DNA from: Paracentrotus lividus
Taxonomy: Eukaryota; Echinodermata; Echinoidea; Camarodonta; Echinidae
DNA length: 64,000 nt
Assembly (NCBI GenBank): GCA_940671915.1
Contig: CALNVZ010003426.1
Coordinates: 18,093,342-18,157,341, forward strand
Direction: 5' to 3'
Position numbers and translations under genes: made by a program. Under the pieces are notes generated by a model, which searched no databases, was not told where the DNA came from, and saw only the letters and a program-made list of their open reading frames with translations. Below, in pieces: positions 12,531 to 26,000 of this stretch. Every line of letters begins with the position of its first letter. The first letter of the stretch is position 1.

Positions 12531-15500
12531 ACAAAAGTAGATTATACAAAATAAAGTGTATCAACAAGAAAAGGGATTTGGTTTCAATTCGCTACCACAT
12601 ACACATAATCGTTTGAGAAGATCTCACAACTAGATTATCCCCTTTCGATGCACTTTCTTTAGAAATAAAATTTGTATAATAATCATACAAGTCATTACCA
12701 TCAGGAATGCGAAATGTAAAAGATAACTCTTTTCACTAGGATAAGGTCATCATTATTCATTCAGAGCTCTCTTATAATTTCCCGTCAAGATAACTGCACG
12801 TTTTCAAGGAACCTTAGCGCGTGATTTTTTTTCATTTTTTAATCATTTTTTTCCCTCATTTTTTTTTTACTTCTCTTATTTTATGGTTTCTATTATTGTA
12901 TTATCACGATGCATGCAGCAGATATCCGCCTGTAGGATGCACCAATGTCATTTATTATCATGCACCGTGTTCACGGTGTTGATGGTTGGATATACTTCAT
13001 TAAGCACACACAAAAATGACTAAAATACAAAGTTTATACGGTGCTTTTGTATGTGCGTAATCGGTATAGCAGGTGTCTGCATACATGTTTTTATGTGTAT
13101 CATATTTCGTCATTTCATATAGGCCTACACAGTGTCAGTTTTAAATAAATATGTAAATCGTGTGTTCTATGGTGTTGATACGAGTTTGTTTTGCATAAAT
13201 AAAAGATGAATCAATACTGACTAAAAGCACTTCCAAATGTTTGTTTCTTGATTGTCTTGTGTGTGTGTGTTTGTAGGGAAGGGGGTGTTATTGCATTATA
13301 CTTAATCTTTCAGACATAATCTAAATTCAAACTATTGAAAGTGCATGTAGATGGTTAAACCCCCCCCCCCGCCACAAAAAAAAAAAATAAATAAATAAAT
13401 CAATCAATCAATCAATCAATCAATAAAAAAATACATAAATAAATAAATAAAATAGATAAAATAAAAAATAAATAAATAAATAAAACAGAATGAAAAATAC
13501 ATTAAAAAAAACCTGATTATCATTATCATTATCATAATTTTTTATTGTTATTCATATTGATATCTGTATATATTTACTTTGCTTTCAGTGATGCAGTTGG
13601 GTTTTGCCTTTTTAGAAGCTGGATCGGTTCGGGCCAAGAATACAACCAACATCCTTCTGAAGAATATGCTGGATGTTTGTGAGTAGCCTTTTTTTATACC
13701 TCAAAAGAGGGGTTTATTCAATAATTTCCATCTGCATGGATTTTTTCGATTTCACTTTCAAAGATATATCTTAGTCTAAGTTTGCGAGTTTCAGACATAC
13801 AATTTTTTCGGTCAATTATCGTTTTATATATGCAAAAAAAGAGCGACTGTCATAACAACGTCTATTTATTTTTCAATATTCGACTTAATTACGTAAAGAA
13901 TATCTATTTCAACATCAATATCGAATGTTAACTTGATAACTTGTTTGACAAAATCATAAAAAGGCTTATTCAAATCACAATTAAAAAAAGCACGAACTAT
14001 ATCTTCAGTTATATGGCAATAAGGGCAATACTCATCATCCGCAAAACCTCATTTGTGAGTAGCTATTCATAAAGCTTGTTCATTAATTTGACAGTGTGGA
14101 TAAAACAAGTAATCACTAGGATCTTTTCTACCTTTACGTTTAGCGATAAAACTGAATAATTGTCAAACGCTTCCTATTTCTACCTGAGAATCTTTTTTGC
14201 GAACCTCACATCTTCCACGAGTAACATCATAAGCTCCTTATAACTTATCTTGATTTAACTAATCAAAATACAAAAATGGTGGACAAAGTAGATAAGTATC
14301 CGTCTACTTTTTTTCTTTTGATCGCTTTGGTAATAAAGGTAAAGTAATAATAAGCTTTATGGTTTTAAAATTTTTCTTAAATTTGGGGGGAAATGCGATA
14401 GAGACTGCAAAAGAGAACTCATCGCGGTGTTCCGATTTCGACTATGACCAAAAAGTTACCATACTTGTTAGGCTATATATATACAAGTATACATTATTGC
14501 CACCCCACAAAATATATAAACCCCTCCCAAAAAGTTTCGCAAATGGACTTTGGGCCATGATAACTCTTTAGGTACGCTTTAGTTATTCATGATATTCATA
14601 CCATTGGAAAGATAATTTATTGCCCCTTTTATTGATGTCCTATTTGTAATGATTTTGTCATGCTTCAATGCACAGAATATCAAAATATGGAGAAAAGTAA
14701 AAAGTCAAATTTTGTAAAATGCACTTTTATTGATCACATTGAAGTTCCGCAACTTGACTTTAGGTCCTGATAACTTTGGGGATATTTTCTCATTTTTATT
14801 GAATTCTATACTATTGTCAAGTTAATTTATTCCTCTCTTGATTGATACCTTATTTGTCATGGTGATGTCATGCCTGGGTCCACAAAAACCCTGAATACCA
14901 CATGAATACATGGCAAAGCGAAAGATAATTTTCAGTTTAAATTTCTGTAACACTACTTTGAACCTTGATAAATTTTAATGTGGGTTTTTAATCATTATCA
15001 ATTTTCATAGCATTAAAAAGTAAATTTATTCTTCTTTTTATTGATGCCCTATTTGCAATAGTAACATCATGTTTGAATGCACATAACTCATGAATATAAT
15101 GCAAAGTAAAAAGTGTAAAATTGTGAAATGCATTGTTATTGCTGGCCACAGACAGTAATACTGACAATAGGCATTCAATTTGCAACATTTAACTTCTGAC
15201 TTGTCCTAACATTCAGATGTTCTGTGCATGCAAGAACAACACTCTCGTTACAAGTAGGGTATCATGAATAAGAGGAATTTACTTGACAATGGTATAAAAT
15301 TCAATAAAAATTAGAAAATACCCCAAGACGTTATCAGGGCCTAAAGTCGAGTGGCGGAACTTCACTTTGATAAATGCATTTTGCAACATTTGACCTTTTA
15401 CATTTCTCCATATTCTGATATTCTGTGCACTGAAGCATGACAAAATCATTACAAATATGATATCAATAAAAAGGGGAATAAATTATCTTTCCAATGCTAT

Positions 15501-15571
15501 GAATATCAGGAATAACTAAAGCGTACCTGAAAAGTTATCATGGCCCAAATTCCATTTGCGAAACTTTTTTG

Positions 15572-15629
<58 letters not shown>

Positions 15630-16140
15630 GGTATCCATGATAAAAAATAATATGGTATCCATGATAAAATATACCCAAATTGCCACACGGTAAATCCCGA
15701 AGGCTGTATCTAGACTTAATTGACGAATTGTACTAATCAAGCCCACCAATTTGTTAGAAGCAATAAAGTGATCTTTTGTAAATATGTACTTTGCTTTCGA
15801 ATCGGTGTAGATTAGATGTGACATAACTCTTTTACATGATTATGAAGCCCGTGTCAGAACTTTACACTTTACCCGAGCTTTCTATATTTCCATGAACAGG
15901 CATTGGAGCAGTAGCGTACTGGGGTGTGGGTTATGCTTTCGCCTTTGGTGAAAGCTCAAATCCTTTTATCGGCTACAGAAACTTCTTCTTCGAGCACATG
16001 GACAGTACCGAGTACTCCCATTTCTTCTTTCATTTCGTGTTCGCCGCAACTGCCGCCACGATCGTCTCTGGGGCGATGGCGGAGAGAACCGAGTTTGCGG
16101 CATACTTTATGTATTCGTCTCTGATCACTGGTAAGGAAGG

Positions 16141-16189
<49 letters not shown>

Positions 16190-16303
16190 GTGATGACCAT
16201 GATGATGGTGGTGGTGATGATGCTGATGATGGCGATGATGGTGGTGGTGGTGATGGTGGTGATGGTGATCATGGATATGATGATGGTGATGATGATGATG
16301 ATA

Positions 16304-16338
<35 letters not shown>

Positions 16339-17049
16339 GATGAAGATGATGATCAGGGTATAATGACGGATAATGGTGAGGATGATAGTGATCATGATTA
16401 GCATGATGGTGGTGATGCTGATGATGATGGTGGTAATGGTGGTGTTAATGATGATGAAGTTGTTGATGGTGACGGTGAAAATAATGGTGAGGGTAGAAGT
16501 GATGTTGATGGTAATGATGGTGGTGATAAGGATGATGCAGTTGATGATGATAGTGATTATATTGATTGTGATGTTGACGGTAAAAGTAATGAATTATGTT
16601 GGGATGATCGAGGTGATGATGATGGATATAGTCATGGCAGTGATGGTGATTGATGAATGACAATGATGGTGGTAATTGTGATAGTGATGATCATGGTAAT
16701 ATATAATAATGATAATTTTGTTGGTGACTGTGATGATGTAACATTAAAAGCTGACAATTAATATTTTGGACCAGAAAATATAGTATTATTGAGATACACT
16801 TCCTAATGCAAGTAGTTTGAAGATTATGAGGTATAGGTAAAATATGAGGATATAATATTTTGTACTTTTTTGTTGTGATTCCGCCTCCGTATATCTTACT
16901 CAATCTGTATCACATTTCCGTTAGGTTTCATCTACCCTGTAGTGACTCACTGGGCGTGGGCATCTGATGGTTGGCTTGGTAACAGTGGAATAGATATCGG
17001 CAATGGAATCACATTGGCTTTCATGGTAGGAAATCGATTTGTTTTTTGA

Positions 17050-17081
<32 letters not shown>

Positions 17082-20000
17082 TGTTGTGTGCAATAAACAT
17101 TAATTTCCTGTGATTAATGCAAATGTATGCACATTCGCCCAATTATTTTCAGAATATTTTCAGAATATATTAATTTCAGTATGATGATTTGTTTCCATCC
17201 TATCGGACCGATATCTTACTTCATGTACATCAATTCAATATGCTTTAATTATTTTTTTTTTTTTTAATTCGTTATCAGTCTAATCATTATCATCTTATTT
17301 GAATACCATGTATACCGAGTTTTAGTCTATTATGGTCGATAATATCTGGCAGGTTCTGTAACAGAGGAGTTATAATGAGAAGAATATAGATATCCCGCTA
17401 AATATTTTATCAAATGCATTCAAAACCTTTGGCTGTGGGGATTGAACTCTCGAGAGGTATATAATATTTCTCCCAACAATTTATTTGTAGTTTTAAACAT
17501 AGTGTCATGCCATGAGACGTCTCTAAGACGGGTTTGAGACTACACGCAGAGAGTCTTGGAGAGGTCGAAGAAATATTTCCTGAGCCTCCGAGACATCTCA
17601 TGAGACTTCGTGATGACGTCTCATTAGTCGCGGAAAATTCGAACATGTTCATATCTATGAGATTTCTTTCGTCGCGGAGACATCTCAGAGTCTCGAAGAC
17701 GTCTCCGCGACGTGGGATACCTCCTTAACCTTCATTTATTTGTAACAAAATTTATTTTCAATGTTTATCTTTCATCTGTTATCTTCATCCACTAAAGGAC
17801 TTTGCAGGCAGTGGTGTCGTTCATTGTGTTGGTGGTACTGCAGCTCTGGTAGGGGCCGCCATTTTAGGGCCTCGTATAGGACGATACGATGAGGCAGGCA
17901 ATCCAATCGTTATTGCCGGTCATACTGTACCGGTAAGTAAACTATAGGAAATATAAGAACTAAATCAGGCGCGTATCCAGGATTTCGCACCCGGGGGCGC
18001 CGACGTGAATTTGGCGCCTGTGTACTTTTCAAAATATGGGCCCCCCCGCCGAGGCAAAACGGCTTAAATGTATGTTGAAGGATTTGAATATTAATTTATT
18101 TGATTTTTTTTTTTTTATTTATTTATATATTTTTTTGAATACTTGCTAATGGTGAGTTCATGGAAAAGAATGTTTAGGTATATGAGGTTTTACCGCTATA
18201 GATGAAAATACGAATATTTCTAAATACGAGCGCGAAGCGCGATCAGATTTTCCCCCCCTCTACTTTACGATCAGAAAGCAAAGAATTCTAAGCAATTAGG
18301 GGAATCAATTTTGTTTAGCTCTTCATCAGAATATCATATGAACGGGAGCTGTAATATGTCCATCAAAACGATTTGAAAGCAAGCCATATAAAATCATGTA
18401 AAATTTGTCCATCAAGTAATATGAAATCAAACAAAATAATGTATATTGATGTTTTGTTGTTCAGAATCCTCATAATCTGGTTACAAGAAAGAAAAAATAG
18501 GCGAGCGTGAATCGCGAACAGAAATTTGATGTATCGGAATGATCTCTGAAAACGTGACATTTTATGCATTCCTCAGGAACACAATGTAATAACTCTTTGG
18601 AAAATGAAGCGAGCGCGAAGCGCGATCGAAAATTTTGCTCTATGTAATAGAGACCTGAAGTTTAGGCTCAATTTGGCCTCCATAATTTAAAGACCGTATG
18701 TTGCCCAGTAATTTTACATTATTATGAAAGAGAGATGAATATCTATCTATCTAGCTGCTTATCTATCCTTCTGCTTCCCTCCCTAAGTTTAAGATAAATT
18801 TGGCGCCCCTAAGTTTAAGCTCAATTTGGCCCCAACTAATCATTTGGCGCCCCATAAATGTTAGTTTGAATTGGCGCCATACATGTACGATTTAGGTGAT
18901 TTGATTATGGTCAGAGGAAAAACACAGGCGAGAGCGTAATTTTGATGTCTTTGAATGGTGAGAAAACATGGCATTGCATGCGTTCCTGAGGAACACAATG
19001 TAATAACTCATTGGGAAAAGAAATGATGCGAGCGCGTAGCGCGAGCCAACATTTTTCTATGTATATGAAGAGCTTGTTTCCAAAATGGATTAAATCCACT
19101 TTTGATGAAAATTGAGTTATTGATATCAGGACATTGTTCAGGTACGTACCCATCTGTGAGCAAAATAACTTACTAAAATTTTGATTGCAACTTCCAGAAA
19201 TTGCAACTTTTAATTTCAATTTTCCATAGACGCCTGTACAAAATCCGGCAAAGAAAAGCCATTTACTCTGAAGTTACAGAAGTAGATTTAGTCCCTTTTG
19301 GAAAGAAACTATTCATATACAGACCAGGAGGAATTAAAGATTTTAGAGACCATTATTTCAAAGTTATACCAAGTTGTTGCCCCTTAGTTTCAGGTAAATT
19401 CGGCACACCTCCCTAAGTTCAAAATAAAGTTGGAGCCCCTAAGTTTAGAATAAATTTGGCATCCCTAAGTCTCAGGTCAATTTGACGCCCCTACGTTTAA
19501 GCTCAATTTGGCGCCCCCTAAGATTTAGGTCAATTTGAAATGCAAAAATGAATGTTACGTAAAATCAAATAAATTGAAATGTTTTGATGGTTAGAATCCC
19601 ATAATGTAAATTTTGGTAAGAGGAAAAACACAGGCGAGCGAGAAGCATGAACGGAAGTTTTGATGTATTCAAATGATTAGAAAACAGGACATTTCATGCG
19701 TTCCTCAGGAACACAATGTAATAATTCATTGGGGGAAAAAAATGATGCGAGCGCGAAGCGCGAGCGAAAATTTTGCTATGTACACTGTTCGTCATAAAGG
19801 TGGAATATTTTTGTCTGGCTCAAGCGACATTATGTTGCTCCGTTATTAATTTCTTGAATGTGATTGTCACCGCTTTCACTTTCTGGGATCCTGGGTATAT
19901 CTTGGACGTTCCCTCAACCCTTCCCGGGGATTTTTCCTTCAAAAAAGTTTGTCACCCCCAGAAGAAGGCCATTTTTGTCATTTTTTCTTATTTTGGGGGC

Positions 20001-23000
20001 CCTTTTTTGTTCACGCGACCCACCAAGGCCCCCTCAGTCCTACCCCAAGGAAACACGTCTAAGATGGAGATTTGTTATTGTTCTTTAAATTAAATCTAGA
20101 TTTCTGGTTACAAGCTCGACTCTTTTGTCTAGGGGAGGGGTCAAAATTTAGTTTGATTGGGGTTCAACATTCTTTTTATTCATTTTTACACCATGGAAAT
20201 TTCTATCTTCCCTAAATTGTATTGTAAAATCTCGACCAAACATAAATCAAAATAAAATATTATCAATAATGACTATTTACAGCCTTGTCATCAAGGCTAA
20301 AGAAAATTTAAGGGGAAAATGATGTTATTTAAGGGTTACAGGTGGTTTTTCATTTCTTTTGTTTTCAGCATAAAGATGGAATAAAATATTCCGAATTTTC
20401 ACCAATCTCGTTTTTCACTTCAACCCCTCCCCTAAACAAGAGACCTTAGCATGTCCCCAGAAATATAGATTTAACTTAAATAACAATATAAAACAGTACA
20501 CCTCGGTCGCTTTTAATGGAGATAGGACTGAGGGGTGCTTGATCGGCCGGGAAAACAAAAAGGGGCCCCAAAATGAGAAAAAAAATGACAAAAATGGGCA
20601 TCATGGGGGTTGACAAAACTTTTTTTGGAAAAAGGTCAACGTGAAGGGTTGGGAGAATGTCCAAGATATAGCCAGGGTCAAAAAAAGTAAAAGCAGGGAC
20701 AAACATATTCAAGAAATTAAAGTCAGAGCAAAATCATGTCGCTATAGCGGCAAAAAAATATTCCACCTTTATGACGGACAGTGTATATACAGACCCAGAT
20801 GCATGAATTTTGAAATTTTGCTCTATCTATATAGAGACCATTAGTTTCAGATCATTTGGGCGCCCTATAAGTGTAAGCTCAATTAATTAATTTTAAAATC
20901 GATTTGACACCCCCTTAACTTCAATTCAGTGCCCCCATACGTTTCAGGTCATCTTGGCGCCCGTACGTGTAAGCTCAATTTGACGTCGCTAATAAATTAT
21001 GTTGAACATAATTTTGATAATGAAAAAAAAAAAAAATAATAATAATAAAAAAAAAAAAAAAATAAATAAAAAATTAACATGAAACAAGTACATTTAAAAT
21101 GTTTGACGGTTAGAATCCCACAATGTAAATTCTGGTAAAAAGAAAACATGGCGTGTGCGAATAGGGAACGGAAATTTTAATGCATTCGAAGATTAGAAAC
21201 GAGGTCATTTTACGCGTTCCTCGACACAATGTAATAAATCAATGGAAAAGATGATGCAGCTCGAAGCTCGAGCGAAAATTTGCTATGTACATACGAACCA
21301 GGAGGCATGGAATTTAAAATTGTTCTATTCTTAGATAGAGACCATTTTAAGACCCCTACTGTTTTGTTTTTTTGGGGGCGGGGGTGTTTTTAGGGCCCCT
21401 TAGTTTCAGGTAAATAGGAATATTGGAGCCACTCAGTTAAGATAATTTGGCACCCCTAAGTCTCAGGTCAATTCGCGCCCCTACATTTGAGCTCAATCTG
21501 GCGTCCTTTAATTTAAAGATCGATTTGGTGCCCCTAAATATAAGGTCAATTTGGCACCCTTTAGTTTTACTGTCGATTTTGGGCGCCCCCCTAAATTAAA
21601 GGTCGATTTGCGCCCCCCTAAATTTAAGGTCGATTTGGCGCCTCTATAAGTTTAAGGTCAATTTGGCGCCCCTTATGTTTACTGTCGATTTGGCGCCCCT
21701 AAATTAAGGTCGATTTGGCGCCCCTACGTTTAAGCTCAATTTGGCTCCTACGTAGTTTAATTTCGATTCGCGCCCCCTCAATTTTAAGGTCGATTGTCGC
21801 CCCTATAAGTTTAAGGTCAATTTGGCGCCCCTTAGTTTACTGTCGATTTGGCGCCCCCTAAATTTAAGGTCGATTTGCGCCCCCTAATTTTAAGGTCGAT
21901 TTGGCCCCCCCCTAATTTAAGGTCGAATTTGCGGCCCTAAGTTTAAGTTCAAATTGGCGCCCTATAGTTTACTGTCGATTGGCGCCCCCCCCCATTTAGG
22001 GTTGCCACCTTTCCCCCTTCCTTCTTTCCCTTCCTCTCTTCTCTCTCTCTCTCTCTCTTTTTTTTTTTTTTTTTTCTTCCTTCCTCTTTTCCCCTTTTTT
22101 CCCTTCCTCTTTCCCCTTTTTTCCTTTCTTTTTTTCTCTTTTCTTTACTATCTTTCTTTTTTTCTTTCCCTTTTCTCCCTTTTTCTTCCTCTTTTCGGCG
22201 CCCCCCTGCGCGCCCCCGGGGGGCCCGGGCCCGTAAAGCCCCCCCCAGAATACGCGCATGTAAATGTTTTATGAGGGTAATGCAATCGGCCTGGTATTTC
22301 CATATAATCTGACGCCCGTAACGCTGCTTTGATATTGCTGTAAACATGGACTTGAAATAAAGGTAGGCCTATATTTCTTTCTTTAAATGTAAAATAACAA
22401 TTCCCATTGAGGTAAAAACCCAAGTTTTACATCGTGCGGACAATGCATAAACAGGGTTGCTTATGTGGCTAAGTCCCTGATATAATATGGTGGATAGTAA
22501 TTTTATGGAAATAGAACAAGATTTTTCTTCTTTTTTTCTGAAAAGAGGAGGGGGGGGGGGTTATTATTAAGCCAAGTAAGTAATGGGTTTGTAGGTTTGA
22601 TAAAATAAGGTTGGGTTTAAATGTGTTTGGAGGTAAAGCCTCAAGATTTTCGTTTACCCCTTTTTTTTCAGGGGGTGGGCTGCAGGCTTCTGGGGTAACA
22701 GTTTATTTAAGAGAATCGTCCGTGCTATAATTGTTTCATTGAGATAAAAAAAATCCCTCAATTTGTAATATTCTTGTTCCATACACATCAGATGGTTTCT
22801 CTTGGCGGTTTCATCCTCTTCTTTGGCTTTTTCGCGTTTAACGGCGGGTCCCAAGGCAGTATATCCGGAGAAGGCGACGGTGAAGTGGTTGCCCTTGCTA
22901 TCGTCAATACCATTATCTCGGGCGCTTTTGCCGCCCTATCTGCTATGGTTTGTCGCCGAGTTGGTTTTAGTGGAAGCTACTGGTCGTTACTCACCACAAT

Positions 23001-26000
23001 TAACGGCGGCCTTACTGGAATGGTTAGTATGAAAAAAAAAATCATCATCATTATGTATACTAGTGTGGTTTATACTTTGATTTCGAAATGTCCTTGGAGC
23101 AGTTCCCGGACAAGCCCCCAAATTAAATGCGCTGTAATGTAATCATTGCTGAACTCAATGCATACAGGCGCCGTCGCACATATTATACCTGAATTTTTAA
23201 CGTGCTTGGAATTTGAGGTTTAAGTTCGTTTTGTCCCAAGTCAGTTTCCATGTTTTCACGAAACGTTTGGCAAACGGAACAAAGAGTTCTGAAAACGTTT
23301 AAAAAAACGTTCAATGCATGCGTTTATTGTTTATTGTTAACGCAGATTAACGATATAGGATTGAGCGCCTTTGTAGAGTAAATTTCTAAATTTTAAACTA
23401 AATATTCATTAATCGTTTTGTTACCGTATGAAAGCATGGCTTTATTGTACATAAGGATAGGGCCAATAAGCTCTGTGTCGCAGCTGCTCAGACGTTGAGT
23501 ATACTTTTGGCTCTATAATTATATACCAATATATAAAACAAAATACAAAATACAAAAATACATGTTGTTTCATTCAAGAAGGATAAGAGATATAAGATTT
23601 CAAAAATCGTCAAAATCCATATAGAATCTAAGTTGAATATGAACACAGTAACATTATTTTCGCTGGGTTCTCCCTTATTTCAGGTAGCAATTTGTGCTGG
23701 GTGCAATGTGGTGTATCCATGGGGAGCAGCGATCATTGGGTCTGTGGCAGGTTTCGCGTACATTCTGTGGACTTCAGCTATCCAGCGAGTGAAAGTAGAT
23801 GATCCACTGGACGCCATAGCAGGTTAAGATTTACTCTTTATTTTAGTTTATTACATATTATATTGTTTTTTTCTGGGCCCTGTTGCACAAAACTTACCAT
23901 TAATGGTATAACTGTGTCTTCAGTGCTTTCTAAGACTTTTCTATTATGTGATATTATCAGCCAATCGAATTCAAGCTTTTCGTGGATAGACGGAAAAGTT
24001 TTATGCAACGGGACACTGAACTCCGTCTTTTATTTTGTCCTCTTTTTTCAAAACTTTTTCCTTTTCTTTGTTTTCTTCAACTTCCTTTCAACCATTTTCA
24101 TAATTCTCCTTTTTTTTCCGATATAATATTCTGATTTGAATATCAATCATTATTTTCTCCCTGTCTTAAAACATTCCATGTATATATATAATTCATTTCT
24201 AGTTTATTCTTTTTCAATCCTATGTCTTCTGATTTTTTTCTGCCTTCTATATATTTTATCTCTCGATTTTAAGTACATTGTCATATCATACAAGTTATTT
24301 ACATGTTCCGCTTGTCTTCTTCTTACCGCACCTTCGCTTTAATGAAGGAGGTTGGAATCTTTTATCCCATCAGTGCGTCAAACACACGTAGAACGAGTCC
24401 CGTATACAGAAACCGTTCTTTAAAAACAATGTTTTTATTCACGGCATTATTATTTTTTTTTAAATCTTATACATAAGATTGTTGATTACTAAGTTTAATT
24501 GCTTAGATTGTTTAATCATTTCTCATGTACGACACTACCATTCTTTCTAGGTTTAAAAACAAGATTGTTTAATTACCCAGTAGGCCTATTTTTGTACATT
24601 ATCTGTAATGGCGATTATTTCAATATAATTATCATGTTAAGCGCATATGCGCTGTCATATTATTATTATCAATTTGTTTTTATTTGGTTTGTAACATTAA
24701 CAGTTCATCTGGGAGGAGGTCTTTGGGGTGTTTTAGCCGCACCTATATTTACCATGAACAATGGAATCATCTTCAACATCTCAGGCAGAGAACCATGGCT
24801 GGTAAATCAGTTTATCTTTATATATATTTTTGTCTTTCTCCTTCCCTTCCTTTTTGATTCTCAATATTAATCTCTTTTTGCTCCATTGTCCTCTTATTTT
24901 TTTCCTTGTTCCCCCTTCTCTTCCACTCGTTCTCTTCTTCTTCTTCTTCTTCTTTTTTTGTTTTTGTTTTGTTTGTACGTTTGTTTGTTTGGTGTATATT
25001 TTTTTTATTTATTTCTTTATTTGTATTTTTATTTCTTTATTTACTTCTTTTTTTTTTTTCTTCTTTTTTTCCTTTTTTTTTTTTTTTTGGGGGGGGGGAA
25101 CAGTAATGAACAACATGCAGAGCTCTTTATTACAGACTTTTGTGTAACAATACAGTAAGGAAAAAACATAGCGCAGATTTTTTTTTGAATTGTGATGCTT
25201 ACCTAACAAAGCAACATAGGTGATGTAGAACCGCTCGAACCGGTTAGGATCATGATGGTATCCAATTTACCATGAGACATGTTTGACACGGGTGCAAGAC
25301 TTGTCGCGAAGACGTCTCCTGGGTCTCCACGGCGTCTCATGAATCGCAGGAAAATTGAACATAGTCATTTCTATGAGATTTGTTTTATCCCGTCGCGGAG
25401 ACGTCTCCGATTCATTTTGGCTATCGACGCATCGGTCGTACCACCAACATCTGTGAACATAGCTTGAACTAAATTAATGAATTTTATACCAGCCGTCATA
25501 ATTGCTTCTTCTCATTGCAGCATTTTGCATGGAATCTACTTGGAGTCACAGTGATATTTGTATGGACTGCTCTGCTCTCCATCATAATGTTTGGCGCCTT
25601 CAAATGCCTGGGGATACTTCGAGTAAGCCCCGAGATAGAAGTAAAAGGTAAACTTTACCGTACCTTTATTTTTCATTTAGTTGCAGATTTTCAGGGCTGG
25701 GGCATTAGTAGGAACTGTGCTTTAAAAAAAAAAAATCTCCTTTCTGATAGCACATCTCACTTTTCAGATTTTCTTGTATGTTTTGTTTAATAATATTAAT
25801 TTAATTTTAATTTTTAATTTTAATGTATTTTCAAGAGTATAGGCCTTTATTCGATCGAGTGTGTAGCTCTCAACCGGATTTTATCCAAATGAATTGCTAT
25901 TCAAAGTCTCCATAATAAGACGTCGTATACACAAATATCAATATATTTGTAATAAAAGGCAGAATTCAGAATGCAAAAGGGTGTTGTGAAGATAATAAGT

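Noticed and set aside
16030-16663. Long Met-, Ile- and His-rich open frames
   Set aside because: They read through the GAT/ATG microsatellite on both strands; no gene signal outside the transporter exon 3.
21949-22423. Lys/Glu/Arg-rich or Phe/Pro-rich open frames up to 132 codons
   Set aside because: They cover a pyrimidine tract and homopolymers inside intron 5; no splice or domain support.
24830-25209. Overlapping Phe-rich frames
   Set aside because: T/C-rich low-complexity intron sequence.
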